From Polyodon spathula (taxonomy: Eukaryota > Chordata > Actinopteri > Acipenseriformes > Polyodontidae), in contig NC_054565.1 in the NCBI RefSeq assembly GCF_017654505.1, positions 4,183,233 through 4,247,232 on the forward strand: 64,000 nucleotides of DNA. Direction: 5' to 3'. Position 1 is the first letter of the stretch. Every line of letters begins with the position of its first letter. The notes beneath the pieces are model-generated. The model ran no database searches and was not told where the DNA came from. It saw nothing but the letters and a program-made list of their open reading frames with translations. Shown here piece after piece: positions 47,529 through 61,230 of the stretch. A program made the translations under genes and the position numbers.

Positions 47529-49157
47529 TTTTGCAATTGTAGCACATTATTGGTATTCAATTTCTAGATTATTTCATTTAACTGGAATGAGGACGTAATG
47601 TATGATTGAAAACTAGGGAGCAGTGCCTTCTGTACACTATTAAAGACAAGGTGAACTCACAATGGCTGGCTGTACCCCATAATCCCTACTCCTCTGCAAC
47701 TTGGGTTTACAGATCAGGATAGCAACAACCACATTGTCCTTGAACTGATAGATTGATACGCCACTATTGTGCTTTGGTACCATCGGTAACTGGATATGGC
47801 GTTGCTTTTCACTGATTGTTGAGAACTTGCATTACTATTGTACAGTAACGTGTGCCTTTCAATGTATAATCAATCATCTAAAATCAATTACTATATTCAC
47901 TATTCTACCCAAACAAGGGGACATGGGATCTTTAAATCCAGGACAGGTAGATATCCTATTTAATACCCATTATAGTAATTGTAAGCCAGATCTTCAATTA
48001 GTCTTTTTTATATATATTCTGGCTTACAGTGCTCCATTTATAAGTGTCTATTTCAGTTATTAATAACACATATTTTCTCTCTTCCTGCCATTAGGGTTGA
48101 GTAATGAGGCTATTTGCATTGTGTGGCAATGTGCCATTAGCAAGGTATTGAACTGTGGTTTTAAAGTCCATTTGCGTTTCTTTGAATTTACTAAAACCTG
48201 ATAATGAGTATCAGCTTCCACACAGTAAGAGGCTGCAGCAAATGGGTGTTTAAAAGTTGTAGATAAAGATATTAGGGACTATAACTTTTTGTCTATAATT
48301 GTATTAATTTCACAAAGTTATATAGTAACTACTTTCTAACTACTGTAAAACACATTAAAAAAAAAAAAAAAAAAAAAAACATGATGTGTGATTGCAGTGC
48401 CATGCTATATATGCTGTATAAACTCTTTGGACTCCAAAACTCTTTACTCCAAATGATTAAGAGCATCATTTTGAGAAAGGAGAACCAGACACAATAAAGT
48501 TACCCAATCCAGATATAAACAGCTAAAACTTTTAACTTAGGAACTTGGAAGTAATCTTAAGTTGTTTCTTTTTCGTTTTGAGACCCTAGCTCTTTTTAAC
48601 ATATGGTATGCTGTGGCATTTGTTTACTTACATGTACTGCACATGTCTTGCATCATGATAATATAAACAGATCTTCCCATCTATGTTTTCTGTTTCAACA
48701 AAAACCCTGTAAACCACTGACTTACAATTTGCTTTTATACCGTGATTAATGAACCTTCCTGTTGTGCCATCGTTATTAGCTGCATCAGGCCACGTTGTTT
48801 ACTATGTTTTGGAATAGAGGGACTTTATCTTATAATTCTCCAGCCTTTATCTTTAAAATGTTTAATGATCACGCTTTTAGTTTGCCTAGTACACACTGCA
48901 GAACGGAATTTAGTGATGTTACACTTGCAGATGCATGTCTCCTTATAAAGGATTCATGTACTGGATCAAGAAAACAAAATGGTAATGTTTTTTCTTGCTA
49001 ATAATATTAAATTCGTCTTTGTGGCATGGCACAAATAGCTGGAGTCATTTGCATTAATGGCACTATCACAAAATATTTGCACCTGTGCTTTGTTAAATAG
49101 ATTTTTCTGAATTGAATAGCCGTAAACATGTTTGTTGGCTGTTGAAGCAGGAAGCCA
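47529..49157. other. Noncoding DNA with poly(A)
   Basis: Poly(A) of about 24 at 48356-48379. Positions 48990-49140 are non-repetitive. No coding segment recognised. Confidence 0.4.
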
Positions 49158-49245
49158 CTTTTTTTTTTTTTTTTAAACATATTTTAATTTAGTGTGCCCA
49201 ATTATTTTACCCACTATTTTCTCTCCAATTTAGAGTGCCCATGCC
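49158..49245 (-). mobile_element. Fragment of dispersed repeat with AGTGTGCCCAATTATTTT motif
   Basis: A T17 run (reverse of a poly(A) tail) precedes TTTAGTGTGCCCAATTATTT, TACCCACTATTTTCT and CCAATTTAGAGTGCCC. I remember this motif order as part of a repeat frequent in sturgeon and paddlefish DNA, with poly(A) at its end, so this would be a 3' fragment in minus orientation. The assignment is from memory only. Confidence 0.45.
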
Positions 49246-49393
49246 AGCTTCTGTTACCCCTGGAGGTGTCTGCCTGAGCTCACTGGGTGGCTGGCCAGCA
49301 GGGTCACCAGAACCAGGGGTGCAAATCGTTTTGAAAATTGGTGGTAAAATGTCTTGAGCCAATGAGTCCCCTTTGTAAAAGGGGCTTTTAATT

Positions 49394-49480
49394 ATGAAAA
49401 AGCAGAAGGGTGTGATACCAGATAGTCTGCACGAGGTGGTTAGGTATGTGGAGGCTCCCCAGGTGTTCATTGGTTAATTG
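49394..49480 (+). repeat. Dispersed repeat, copy 1
   Basis: TGAAAAAGCAGAAGGGTGTG, then TCTGCACGAGGTGGTTAGG and TATGTGGAGGCTCCCCAGGTG match the copy at 51357 with scattered differences. The family is unknown. GGGGGAAATAAAGC follows just downstream (about 49486-49499), so an LTR or retroposon source is possible. Confidence 0.7.
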
Positions 49481-51330
<1,850 letters not shown>

Positions 51331-51356
51331 GTTTTCATGCAAAAGCATTTTTCAAC

Positions 51357-51447
51357 TGTAAAAAGTCAGAAGGGTGTGACACCTGGAGATCCTGCACATG
51401 GTAGCTAAGTATATGGAGGCTCCCAGGTGTATTAGTTGGCTGATAAA
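51357..51447 (+). repeat. Dispersed repeat, copy 2
   Basis: TGTAAAAAGTCAGAAGGGTG, then CCTGCACATGGTAGCTAAG and TATATGGAGGCTCCCAGGTG, same orientation as copy 1 and 1.96 kb downstream of it. The left edge lies 28 bases from the composite microsatellite. Confidence 0.7.
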
Positions 51448-51513
51448 GCATTTTAGTTATGAGTTAATTATACATTTTAATACTCATGATTGATCAAGAA
51501 AAGTCACGCAAGT

Positions 51514-51546
51514 ACTATCCACGGGTCCATAGGACCCGTGGATAGT
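51514..51546. repeat. Perfect hairpin, 15-bp arms, 3-nt loop
   Basis: Arm ACTATCCACGGGTCC (51514-51528), loop ATA, arm GGACCCGTGGATAGT (51532-51546) are exact inverse complements. They are GC-rich within AT-rich flanks. It may be the centre or end of a fold-back transposon. A terminator role is unlikely in this context. Confidence 0.95.
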
Positions 51547-53044
51547 AGTTAAGGGTTAAGAACATGAGGGAAAAACCAATGGAAATGACCTGTTAACAAT
51601 GTCTTAGCATGCTGTAGATTTGAGTGTATAGATTTTTTTAGATATGCATAACTTTGATATATTATTAAAAACAAAGCCAATGTCAAGACAAATCTTTTTG
51701 CGTGAACGATTTGTGAGGCATGTTGCTAACAACAGGCTTCCTGAGCTGAATCAACATTACAAATCAGTTTTAAATACAGATGATTTATGGAGAAAAATTA
51801 CATAGCATGCACAGGTATATGAAAAATGTTAATCGTGTTTAAAAAAATCCAGAGAAAGCAATACAATTCTGTAATGAAAATCTAGGTGATTAATAAAGCT
51901 AACAAACCAATGTCTTGGAAGTGGCTCTAGCACATTTCCCCTTATTAATGCCACTGAAACACAATTACAGTTCTTTGATGGTTATCACATCAGACATGAA
52001 TTATTATAGTTCCACTCTGTAAGCACCCATTTAATGTCCTCCCTGATGTACAAACCGATTGTTAACAAGGCCTTATTGACTAAAAGGGAAAGAATCATCA
52101 GTCCTGTTTTCACTTTTTTTCTCTAGTGCATCCTAATTTTTTTTTTTAGTAATAGGGATACAAGCGATACCGAAAGCTTGGCCCTGTTGAGTAATGTATC
52201 ACTCAGTGTATTGAGCAAAAGAGTCTTACGGTTTTGATTCCCGCTTCTCTCTCAATTCTGCAAGCCTCAGAACAGCAATCCATCAGTCTAATGTTCCTTT
52301 TTCTGATACATTTAAATGGGAAAATTAAACCTCCCCATCTCCCTGTCCACTCATGAAACTGGAGTCTGATGCTTTCAAATCGGCATTTAACAGAATTTGC
52401 TGAACCCCCCCACCAAGTTGTGTTACATTGATTTGAGATGGCACAAAGCCTGAATAAGTCACTATTTTTTATAAACATATTAGTAAGCTGTTTTGAGTCA
52501 TCTCGTTGAGCTTAATCTGGCATCCCCTGGAGGACAATTCATTAAAAACACATTTGGTCTCCAGGGTGGCCGTGTAAGAAGGCAAAGTAAAAACACAGGC
52601 TACTCTGTGGTTAGCGAGTCTATCTGTGCAGATCAACTGTGCTGGCTGGAGATGCCCACTTTCCACTGGGGGGAAAAAGGTGCCAAAGTGTTTGCTTGGT
52701 TAGGATATTTTCTTTCTTGTTTTAGGGAAAAGCTCTTTAGAGTATTGAACTGAAAGTCCGACCTCTACTTTTTAATTTAACCGATGTCAACCGAACTCCT
52801 TCGCTATAAAAGCATGCTAACGTGTACTGATTTGGGCACATTTATGCTTGTTTCAAAACCACATCATTTTCATATTATACCTTATACCTTATAGATAACC
52901 ACAACAAGAGCTAATATTTAATGTGGATCTCTTTTACTGTCTGTTACTGACCTGCAGGGTTGTTGGGTAATTCATTTTGTCAAACCCAATATTTTTCCTT
53001 TTTTTTGTTTTAAAGCATCTTTGCAATTACGTAATTTTACATGA
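51547..53044. other. Low-repeat noncoding DNA
   Basis: Positions 52200-52480 are non-repetitive and could be a conserved noncoding element. No exon or transposon recognised. Confidence 0.35.
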
Positions 53045-53070
53045 ATTTATTTATTTATTTATTTATTTTT
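53045..53070. repeat. (ATTT)n microsatellite
   Basis: About six TTTA units. Confidence 0.95.
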
Positions 53071-55814
53071 TACCTCTTTGTACTTTAATGGGCTTTTGGT
53101 ATATAACAAATTATTAAAATGTGTTCTGCCAATTTTGACGAGGTTTCTTATAACTTCATAATGGCCTTTCCAAATCAGTGGTGATCTTTTAAACTACATT
53201 TTCAACTACATTGTACTTTGAGGTGATGGAGGCGTTGTGTTGTTGTTTGCCTTTTCTGCTTTTCTGCAACCAGTGTGGGTGAATGAGGGTAGGGTTCAGG
53301 AAGATTACAAGCCTAAGGGAATTCAATTGTTAGCATTTGCTTGTAAAATAAAAATCACATCCAACTGGGAAGGAAAACAGTTTGTGCCAAAAGCATTTGT
53401 ACGATCCTTAACACAGAGAATTCAGAAAGCAGAGGCGATGTTGAGGAACCTTGCAATTGTATTCCAGTTCAACAGTATCTGTATTGGGCATTTGGTAGAT
53501 TTCACTTCTACCAGTTTTGCATGCTAAATTCACCATGTTTTTAAAAACTCCTTTACCATGTAATGGTTTCTTTACTAATGTTTATATATGTAGGAAATCT
53601 AATATTATACAAATGTACTATATCACTGGTCATGCCAAGGCATCCCTGAGCACTTCACAATTTCAATTCAAAATTTCCCTAATGAGCTTGTGGTTAATCT
53701 ATTCCAACTATGACAAAGCACACTCTTCAACCTGCAATTTGAAATCACCACTGTGGAAAGATAGGGAACCAACAGGTCTTGAAGATAAGAAGACCCAAGA
53801 CCATGACCAAGGTAGGCAGCACCTTACATGGGAGGTCTGACAAAAAGAAATGATTATTTTTTTTTAGTTTTCCTCTTGGAGTGTGTGAGAAAACAGGAGT
53901 ATGTATTTTAAGGTATTGCTTCTGTATAAGCAAGAAACATCAATGAATGAAAAGAAGAGTCCAAAGATGCTTTTCAATACCGCGTATTTGAATATAACCA
54001 GGACATGTATTCATGTACACTTTCCTGTACAAGGCTAAGGGGTGGATCAGCAGGGTACGCGCTGCTTAAGGCTTATGGATTTGAATGGATGCATAGTGGC
54101 AGACATCATTTTATTAGCAGAAATCCAAGGCAAAGCAGCCACGCTCCTGCTTCTGATGCATAGAGAAATAAGAAGGGGGCGTAGCTGCTTCACACCCACA
54201 GTGCATGTCAATCATATGCACCTAGCAACTGTCTACAAGTCTTTAATAGTTTTCAAAAATATATTTTCAAGAAAAAATAGGAAGTAAATGTAACAGCGAG
54301 ACTGACACCCAAGCAGATGGACTTGAAATAGAGGAAATGTCAGAAAATTACAAAGTCATTTCAGACTGACTGGTATGTGAAAAGACAATAGCTTTTTTGG
54401 TGTTTTGTTAGTCGGAAACTTGACTGTTTTCCTTGCATGTTATTTTGCACCTATGAGAATGTTTGGACCAGAACTGGGTAACCATGATAAATCAGTGGCA
54501 CATACCCAGCCAGATATCTTTGAAGAAGGTTGGAAATGTTCAAATAGATTTAGCCCTAAACAAACAGAATTAGATTAACCAGTATAACAGAGAGATTTTG
54601 AAAGGAATGACAAATACTACATGTTATCTAAAAAGACAGGTGATGGCCTTTAGAGGGGATGACGAGAGCAATAGCTTTGTAGGCTGTGGTAATTATGGTA
54701 CACTTATAAAACGTCATGGGTAAAATAAGAGCTATGATTGGTTGTTAGTGACCACATGACCATGCAGAAGCTTCTGCCCTGCCGCTGCCTCATCACGTTC
54801 TTAAAACTTAAATGAAATGCATAAAGATCAAAGCGTGTTTGGGTCAACAGCTTTTAAAATGCAGAATTTTGCCAGCATGACAGGCGGTCAAGAACCACAG
54901 GCCACTCAGATATTCAGCTTTTTACATAATTACACATTAGTCTAACACAATCAGAAAGTAAACAGAATCATATACATTTAAAATGCTAAACAGTTGTCTT
55001 GGATGTTCTTATTTTAAATCTTGAAGTCTCTTGTCTTTGGAAGTATGCCATTGCAAACCCTCTAATATTTTTATTTTTGTTATTATTTAAATTAGCAAGT
55101 TGTAGCTTGATTTGTAGGCACATTTTGCATGTGTTTTTTTGGCTATTGCGTTTGCAGTTGTATTGTTTACTGTATGGTGCTTTCATATTTATGCAGCCTT
55201 CTTTTAATGGGTTTTACTATGCATGGCATTGAATTCACAGCATGTCACTGCCTTCCAGGGATGAAAAAAACAACAACTTTAAAATCAAGTCTAAAACTTA
55301 CAGGAAGACAGTATTAAGTACGGATTTAAGTACTGGAGCAATGTTACATATTTGAAACCATTGGGATTCTGGAGTTAGAGCTAAAACATACACTTCTATT
55401 TATCGTAAAAGCTTCCTTTAAACCCTTATCTCAACTCTGCAGCATCCCTTTCCCTCAGGGCCAGTGACTTACCTTACAGGCTTTTGGCAAGATTGTCTTC
55501 AATGATCAAACATATTTACTTTCAAAAGTACATTGAAACACCTGTGTCTCACGATCATGTTCAATATTACCCTAAACAAGGCTTTACTGAGAAAGGAACA
55601 TGTTATAAGGGGACTAGCATCTATGTCAGAATGGATTGCAAGCGATATATTAAGAATATTAAGTCACTAAAATAAGATTTTCTCCTGTCTCTGCTCTTTC
55701 CAACACTAAATCATACATACACATACAAGACAAGTAGGCACGTGTATTTTAAATGAATCATAATTATTGTACACAATGTATAGCTATTAAAAGCAACTGA
55801 TGTTCTACATCAAT
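53071..55814. other. Noncoding DNA, nothing firmly identified
   Basis: A frame at 53277-53527 follows an acceptor-like pyrimidine tract and CAACCAG, but has no convincing donor and no known family. The other short frames are of chance length. Confidence 0.35.
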
Positions 55815-55925
55815 TGCCCATAATGATCAGATTCTCAATGATGTTGTCCTCAAACCAGCCCTCAACAGACACAGCAGTATGGTAAGAAGCACTGTCGTTC
55901 TGTAGACGTAAGGGCCAACACCAAA
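55815..55925 (-). pseudogene. Tc1/mariner transposase fragment
   Basis: The minus strand reads QNDSASYHTAVSVEGWFEDN, then IIENLIIMGN and a stop. The family's catalytic domain has 'QxDxAxxHxAxxVxxWFxxNxIxxLxWPxxSPDLNPIEN', so this covers the second-aspartate region (D in QND). The third acidic motif is lost. It is short and dead. Confidence 0.5.
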
Positions 55926-57033
55926 GTACTTCATCAAATCCGGCAGTGCAGAACTGTCCAAAATGCCACTATAAGATAAGACATTTTTTTTTGTGTTGAT
56001 ATTGGATAATTCAAGTCTTTTTCAAGGCTAGTCCTGCAGTTGCAACACATGCATGACAGTGCAACTAATTGCGTTTTTATTTTTCAAAAGAAAAAAAAAA
56101 CTACAAATGTATAATTTATTTAAAGGTGTTTTGTGTTGGATTGCAGTCATTTTTGTCTTTTTTAGGATCTTGTCTTTCTTTGTCTTGCTAGAATAGTCAA
56201 ATGAATGTAAGAATGTAAGTGTGTGTCTACTAGACTACAGCCTACTCACTGGGTCATCTGACCTCACAAGTGTCTTCTGGGTCAAAGCATGTTACTGGCT
56301 GAAAGCATGTCAGTCAATAGGGAAAGCAGCTGATTGGTTATTGACAGGAAAGAGCAAGTGAAGGAGTGAAGACAATTTCACTCTCTAAAGGAAATCTGGA
56401 GCCAGGAGGTGTAAGATAGTCAAAAAGCTTGTCTGCCAGTTTTCTTTAGATCGGTATAGTACCCGATATCCTGTTCTGAAATACTGTAATGAGTTTTTTT
56501 TCGAAACTGCACATTAATAGATGTGCATGGCGGAGACATTTTATGGATGAATGTAGTTATTTTGTGGTGTCTTTTTTGGAGATACTGTACCTCACAGACA
56601 AGGCAATACAGACATTACAGAGGCATGACATGCGTGTCAGCAGATACTGAGCAGTATATGTGTCCCACACGGGACAGTCTTGTGTATTTCCAGTGGTTTG
56701 ACCAGGAGGCTTTTCCTTGGACAAAAAACGTGAGTCCAGAGGAATCTATCTCCTGGGCAAGGAAGATGTGACCTTTTAACTGAATTATAAAGACCAAACA
56801 GGACCTTAAGCTTCTCAGCCAAGTCCGATCAGAGTGAACACTGGGCCTTGTCTTTCCTTGTAGCAAAGAGAGAATTCTATACTGCCAGCAGATGTTGAAT
56901 GAATTCTTCTTAACGACAGGACCTGAAAAGTACATTAAGAATTGGATAGTAAACAATGGTAAAAAGGTATTATATCAACAGCAATAATTGAAATCTACAA
57001 GTCAGGTATTCAAGATTTTTTTTTAGACCTGAG
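55926..57033. other. Noncoding DNA, nothing identified
   Basis: No repeat beyond short A and T runs. The 113-codon minus-strand frame at 56615-56956 overlaps a plus-strand frame and matches nothing known. Confidence 0.4.

Positions 57034-57066
<33 letters not shown>
57034..57066. repeat. (GT)n(AT)n microsatellite
   Basis: Five GT units followed by about twelve TA units. Confidence 0.95.
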
Positions 57067-57116
57067 CTACAACATGGGAAAGATAGTTACCAAAGGTAGA
57101 AAATCTATTAATTTCC

Positions 57117-57158
57117 ATCACAAATATGACCCCTTTCATCACAAATATGACCCCTTTC
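57117..57158. repeat. Tandem duplication, 21-bp unit x2
   Basis: ATCACAAATATGACCCCTTT plus C occurs twice, identical, at 57117 and 57138. Confidence 0.97.
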
Positions 57159-59047
57159 CATGCTTCTTGCTGATTTGCAGATCTTCTATGGTAACAAAGA
57201 ATCAAATCAGAAAAGAATGAGCAACTATAATTTTCTCCAAAGCTTTTGCTAAATGGTTGTTGTCTTGTTAAAACAACATTGATCTATTAGGAATGATTAT
57301 TAGGAATACTTATTTGCATGTTTTTTGTTTTTTTTTTTTTTTTTGCCAATCAAACAAGGTTACTAGCCAAGCAATTAAACTATGTTTACTATAAACAAAA
57401 GAAGAAAAAAAAGAAAAACAATTGCTTGGCAATACAGAGCGAAGTCCTCTGGGCTATACATTCTGCGCTATTTAAACCCGGACTCAGTGAGATGGTGATG
57501 CAAATTCTCCCTGACCTCTGCAGCAAAACAAACTTGTGCTGCAGTAAAGAGATAGCAGGAGAGGATGTACTTGCATCTGTGTTAGAGCTGGAAAAACAGT
57601 TTAGACAGGCAGGATGAAATGCTGTGCTCTACTTGGGGATAAACCTCTACTGACACATTGTGCACTGTGCACAGACAAGAATGTAAGGTCTCTTCATTCT
57701 GATTTTTCTATTGCATTTCAGTCATGTACTTAAATAATGGAACTGGTGTCCATTATAAGCAACCCTTGCCTATTCATGTTATACATTGAATGACTTTACA
57801 TTGAAGAAAACCACCATGACTACCTATACAGGACCAAACATTGTGGAAAATTTAAGGTATATTAATATTAGGGTATAATTAATATTGCTCTCCTTGTTAA
57901 ATGTGCATATATTTCTATGGTGAACAATTATCTATCCAGGGATAACAAGATATCAAGCAAGTGGCCTGAGTAGGGTAATGCATGCAACAAATACCCAGCA
58001 ATCTCAGCATCCACACCCAATTTAGGTTTAAAAAATATAGTACATTGTATTTCGGTTTTATAAAAACCCTTTGATACCTTGTTTTTAAAACTTGTATTGC
58101 CTTGCTCTGAGACAGCAATGAACAAAATGTATTCCAGATCAGCCATATCAATCAGACACTATCTTCTCATCCAGATATTTTAGAATAGGCAGATAGCACC
58201 CAGGAAATTCACAGAACTCTGAACTCAACTAAAAGTGAAAGAAACAAAAAGAGAGTCTAATAGGAATCCCAGTCGCAAGCAGACAGCCAGCCGACACAAA
58301 CGGTGCCTCTGTGCCTTACGCAAAGCTACCTTTTTAAAAATCAATAATTATTAAAAGCATAATACCACGGCTGCCAGAAAGAATGATGTGACTTACCCCA
58401 CACAGTATTCAGGCTGCATCATAACCACACAGCTCTCATATTCAGCTGACGTGGATCATACCTATCAGAAGGTCAAATGATAAAAGTCAATATATGATAT
58501 ATTATATAACAGAAATGCAATCAGTTTCAGGTAAATCCTTGCATAAAATAGAATGCCACAAAGGACCAGAATGAGGGGCCCTACAAACTTCTGAGAACAT
58601 GCTGGAAAGAGCTAGGTGAGGGTCTAGGCAGCACTCCTCAGAGTGTGTATTCTGTTCAGTTTGCTTTCTGTTTGTTTTTTTACTGTGGTTCCCGACTAAA
58701 GCGTTATAAAGGGAAGCACCCTGTATGCATTTTTAAAAGCTGTACTGAAAATATGTTTAATACATTTAGCAATAGGATAGCTGTTCCTTCAGAAAACCTA
58801 ATGATACATTGGCTTTAATGATATTCAGCATTTCAGTAACTTTACAGTTAGTGTGTTTACTCAGTAAAATACATTATTAAGTGTTTTAGCTGGGGATCAA
58901 TCTTTCTGTTTTCTTGACTTATTTAATGTGCAGTATTGGTGTGTATCTTTGACACCCAGTACACTAGTGATAAATGGAGCTATTCAAACAGTGCCTAATC
59001 ATACACATCACATTAACATTACAATTATGCAAAAAGTCAACATACAA
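57159..59047. other. Noncoding DNA with one coding-like frame
   Basis: The frame 57421-57615 reads CLAIQSEVLWAIHSALFKPG and on to KEIAGEDVLASVLELEKQF before a stop, with an amphipathic-looking composition. It has no good acceptor (the upstream is A-rich) and I do not recognise it. The rest of the stretch shows nothing. Confidence 0.3.
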
Positions 59048-59075
59048 ATATATATATATATTATATATATATATA
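59048..59075. repeat. (TA)n microsatellite
   Basis: TA units with one TT break, abutting the LTR-like block. Confidence 0.95.
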
Positions 59076-59473
59076 TGTGGCAGAATAGGGGGTGGAGGAA
59101 GAAAATATGTAGTACAGGAGGGTGCTGCAGGACTAAATTCCCCAGAAGGCCATGGCAGTGAGCCAGGACATGGTTCACCTGACTCTAATGAGGGACACCT
59201 GCCTGTGATTAGCAGGCTGATATTTAAACAGGCCAAAAAGATTGTTCAGGGCGAGCTGTGTGAATCCTGTCTGTATGAAGCCTGTCTGTATAAAGCATGT
59301 GAACTGTGCAGTTCTTGTGTCTGGGTCTGTGATTTTAAAGGAGCTAAGGAACCTTAGCCGTAAGGCTTTGTTACAATATTTTGGATGTTTTTTCTCCAGC
59401 ACAGCACAAATGTTATAAAACCTACAAAAAAGAGGTCGTGTCGTAATATATATTGTATATATATAATAATATA

Positions 59474-59505
<32 letters not shown>

Positions 59506-59569
59506 TGTATCACGACACGACTCTATCTATAGATATATATTCTATCTTATCTATATCTATATATATATA

Positions 59570-59625
<56 letters not shown>

Positions 59626-60089
59626 CAAACTCACATATATATACGTAATATCTATACAATAATCTAGAGTCACGTTAAGATCTCCCTCTCAAGAGAGAAG
59701 AATCTGAGAAGTGCAAATCTCCCTCCGGACCAGAGCTGTGTAAGGTTCTCCCTCCTTTTCCAGAAAGGGTGCTGTGTAAGGTTGGTGGATAGAAGTTATC
59801 CATTTTAGAGAAAATGCATAGCTACGAGTTTTGCTAAACAACTCCATCGTGATCATCTGCGGGGCGGGCAGCAACTGGATAGACTGTGGCGCTGGGCTGA
59901 CGCAGCTACAAGAGTACGGCCCTGGGTAGGACCCTCACAGCACAGCATGGACACGCACACACACCACCATCCCAGGATCCCCCGATACCGTCATTGGTAG
60001 AGGGGCGACTTATTATTTATTGTTTTAAATAAACACTGACTGTTTTGCAAACTTAAAAGTACATTCTGGACATTTATCATGTCACCCAC
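59076..60089 (+). mobile_element. LTR-like block with internal AT expansion
   Basis: It starts TGTGGCAGAATAGGGGGTGG and ends near GTCACCCACA, and could be a solo LTR with TG...CA ends. A CACCTGCCTGTGATTAGCAG stretch followed by a TATTTAAA box (59219-59226) resembles an LTR promoter region. TTTTAAATAAACACTG (60024-60039) gives a polyadenylation signal close to the 3' end, as in fish Ty3/gypsy LTRs. No primer-binding site, internal coding region or clear target duplication was found, so the boundaries and class are tentative. Confidence 0.4.
59435..59625. repeat. AT-rich expansion with inverted GTCGTGTCG arms
   Basis: TA/ATT simple sequence fills 59444-59625. Its first part is bracketed by GTCGTGTCG (59435-59443) and CGACACGAC (59513-59521), perfect inverse complements, so it can extrude as a cruciform with an AT-rich stem. 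Confidence 0.9.
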
Positions 60090-60986
60090 ACCACTTGACA
60101 AAGTGCAAAATTCTGGAAGATTTCAAATCTTTGTGCGGCTCATGCATCTTTCTGGCACTCATTTGAGGGAGTGCGGATGATGTTAACACAGCAAACTCAT
60201 CAATCCCACTTCCTTTCAGATTGCATACTGCACTGCAGCAATGACAGTGTTTTCAAATGGTTGGGTAGATTTGTGGAGCAGAACTGCCATGGCTCAGGTG
60301 TTTGATTGCTGCCCTTTGTGTTTTATAACATCAGATTATTCTTTCTTAGATGGGAAGTTAAAAGCAAATGGCAGTTCAGCAAGTAGCTCAAGCAACACTT
60401 TAACATGATGTCCACTTGGACTCATCAATCTTGAATTAAAGTTAATTCTGTATTACCATGGTCCATTTTACTTTTTAAAGTGTATGATATAAATACCGGA
60501 GTTACAAAACTACAAAACTCAATTTAAAAATTCAATTTAAGTTATAGTTGCGCAGTTTATTTCTAGTTTCGTTATTATTGTTTCTCTTTTCAGAAGATGG
60601 CTCTCTGAAGTAAAAGGTTGTTCTATGTTTCTTTGAACTAGATTCTCAAAGTGTTAATGTTTGCCTTACATACAGTATGGTTTGTTCTTCTATTGTAGGT
60701 GTTCATTTTGCTTGTCTTTCTGTGCAGATTGCAGATTTGGTCATTCACAATGGTGTTTACTCTTAAAATTGACATAAATTACACAGTTCTTTGTTCCCTT
60801 GCTTTTGTGTTATTTTCACAAAAGCGTAACATATTGATAATTACGTTTAACATTGCTGATCATTTATTAATTTATTTTTAGCGTTATTGAATATTGTTAA
60901 ATATTCATTATATAACAGTTCATTTTGAAACTCCAAACCAGTGCAAACTATATACAGTAAGTTTTTTTTTTTCAATGTATTTACAG
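60090..60986. other. Noncoding DNA, nothing identified
   Basis: No repeats recognised. The final 27 bases are a T-rich tract that would serve as the acceptor of the next entry. Confidence 0.4.
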
Positions 60987-61108
60987 GATGTTTGCCAGGA
61001 ATACAAGCAATACAAAACAAAACGGATTCACTGGTACGATGGGACCAGCAAATCAGATGCTAGCAAACAAGAGCTGTTCTGCATCTGCTCTGCTTCCAGC
61101 CACGTTTA
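60987..61108 (+). CDS. Candidate 122-nt exon, product unrecognised
   Basis: A T-rich tract ends in TGTATTTACAG, and the segment is followed by GTGAGT, a strong donor. The frame is open from 60894 through the segment and reads DVCQEYKQYKTKRIHWYDGT, then SKSDASKQELFCICSASSHV. It enters in phase 0 and leaves two bases of a split codon. The in-frame TAG would straddle the donor and so be spliced away. I do not recognise the peptide. Its 3' side lies 12 bases from a hAT-like terminus whose interior points this way, so the segment could belong to that transposon rather than to a host gene. Confidence 0.3.
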
Positions 61109-61120
61109 GTGAGTATGTGA

Positions 61121-61230
61121 CTATCGTTTTCTATGATTATCGAATAATTAAAAAATGTTAACGATACGATTATCACGAATATTTGTAATCATGATATATA
61201 TCGTACTATCGAAAAATCGTTTCATCCCTA
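61121..61230 (-). mobile_element. hAT-like transposon terminus
   Basis: In reverse complement it starts TAGGGATGAAACGATTTTTC, followed by CGATAGTACGATATATATCA and a further CGTGATAATCGTATCGTTAA. TAGGGATGAAACGATA-type ends with repeated ATCG motifs are typical of fish hAT elements. Only one terminus was found. The interior would lie to the left. Confidence 0.55.

Noticed and set aside
53237..53527. 96-codon frame after an acceptor-like CAACCAG
   Set aside because: No convincing donor site and no known similarity, so a chance frame cannot be excluded.
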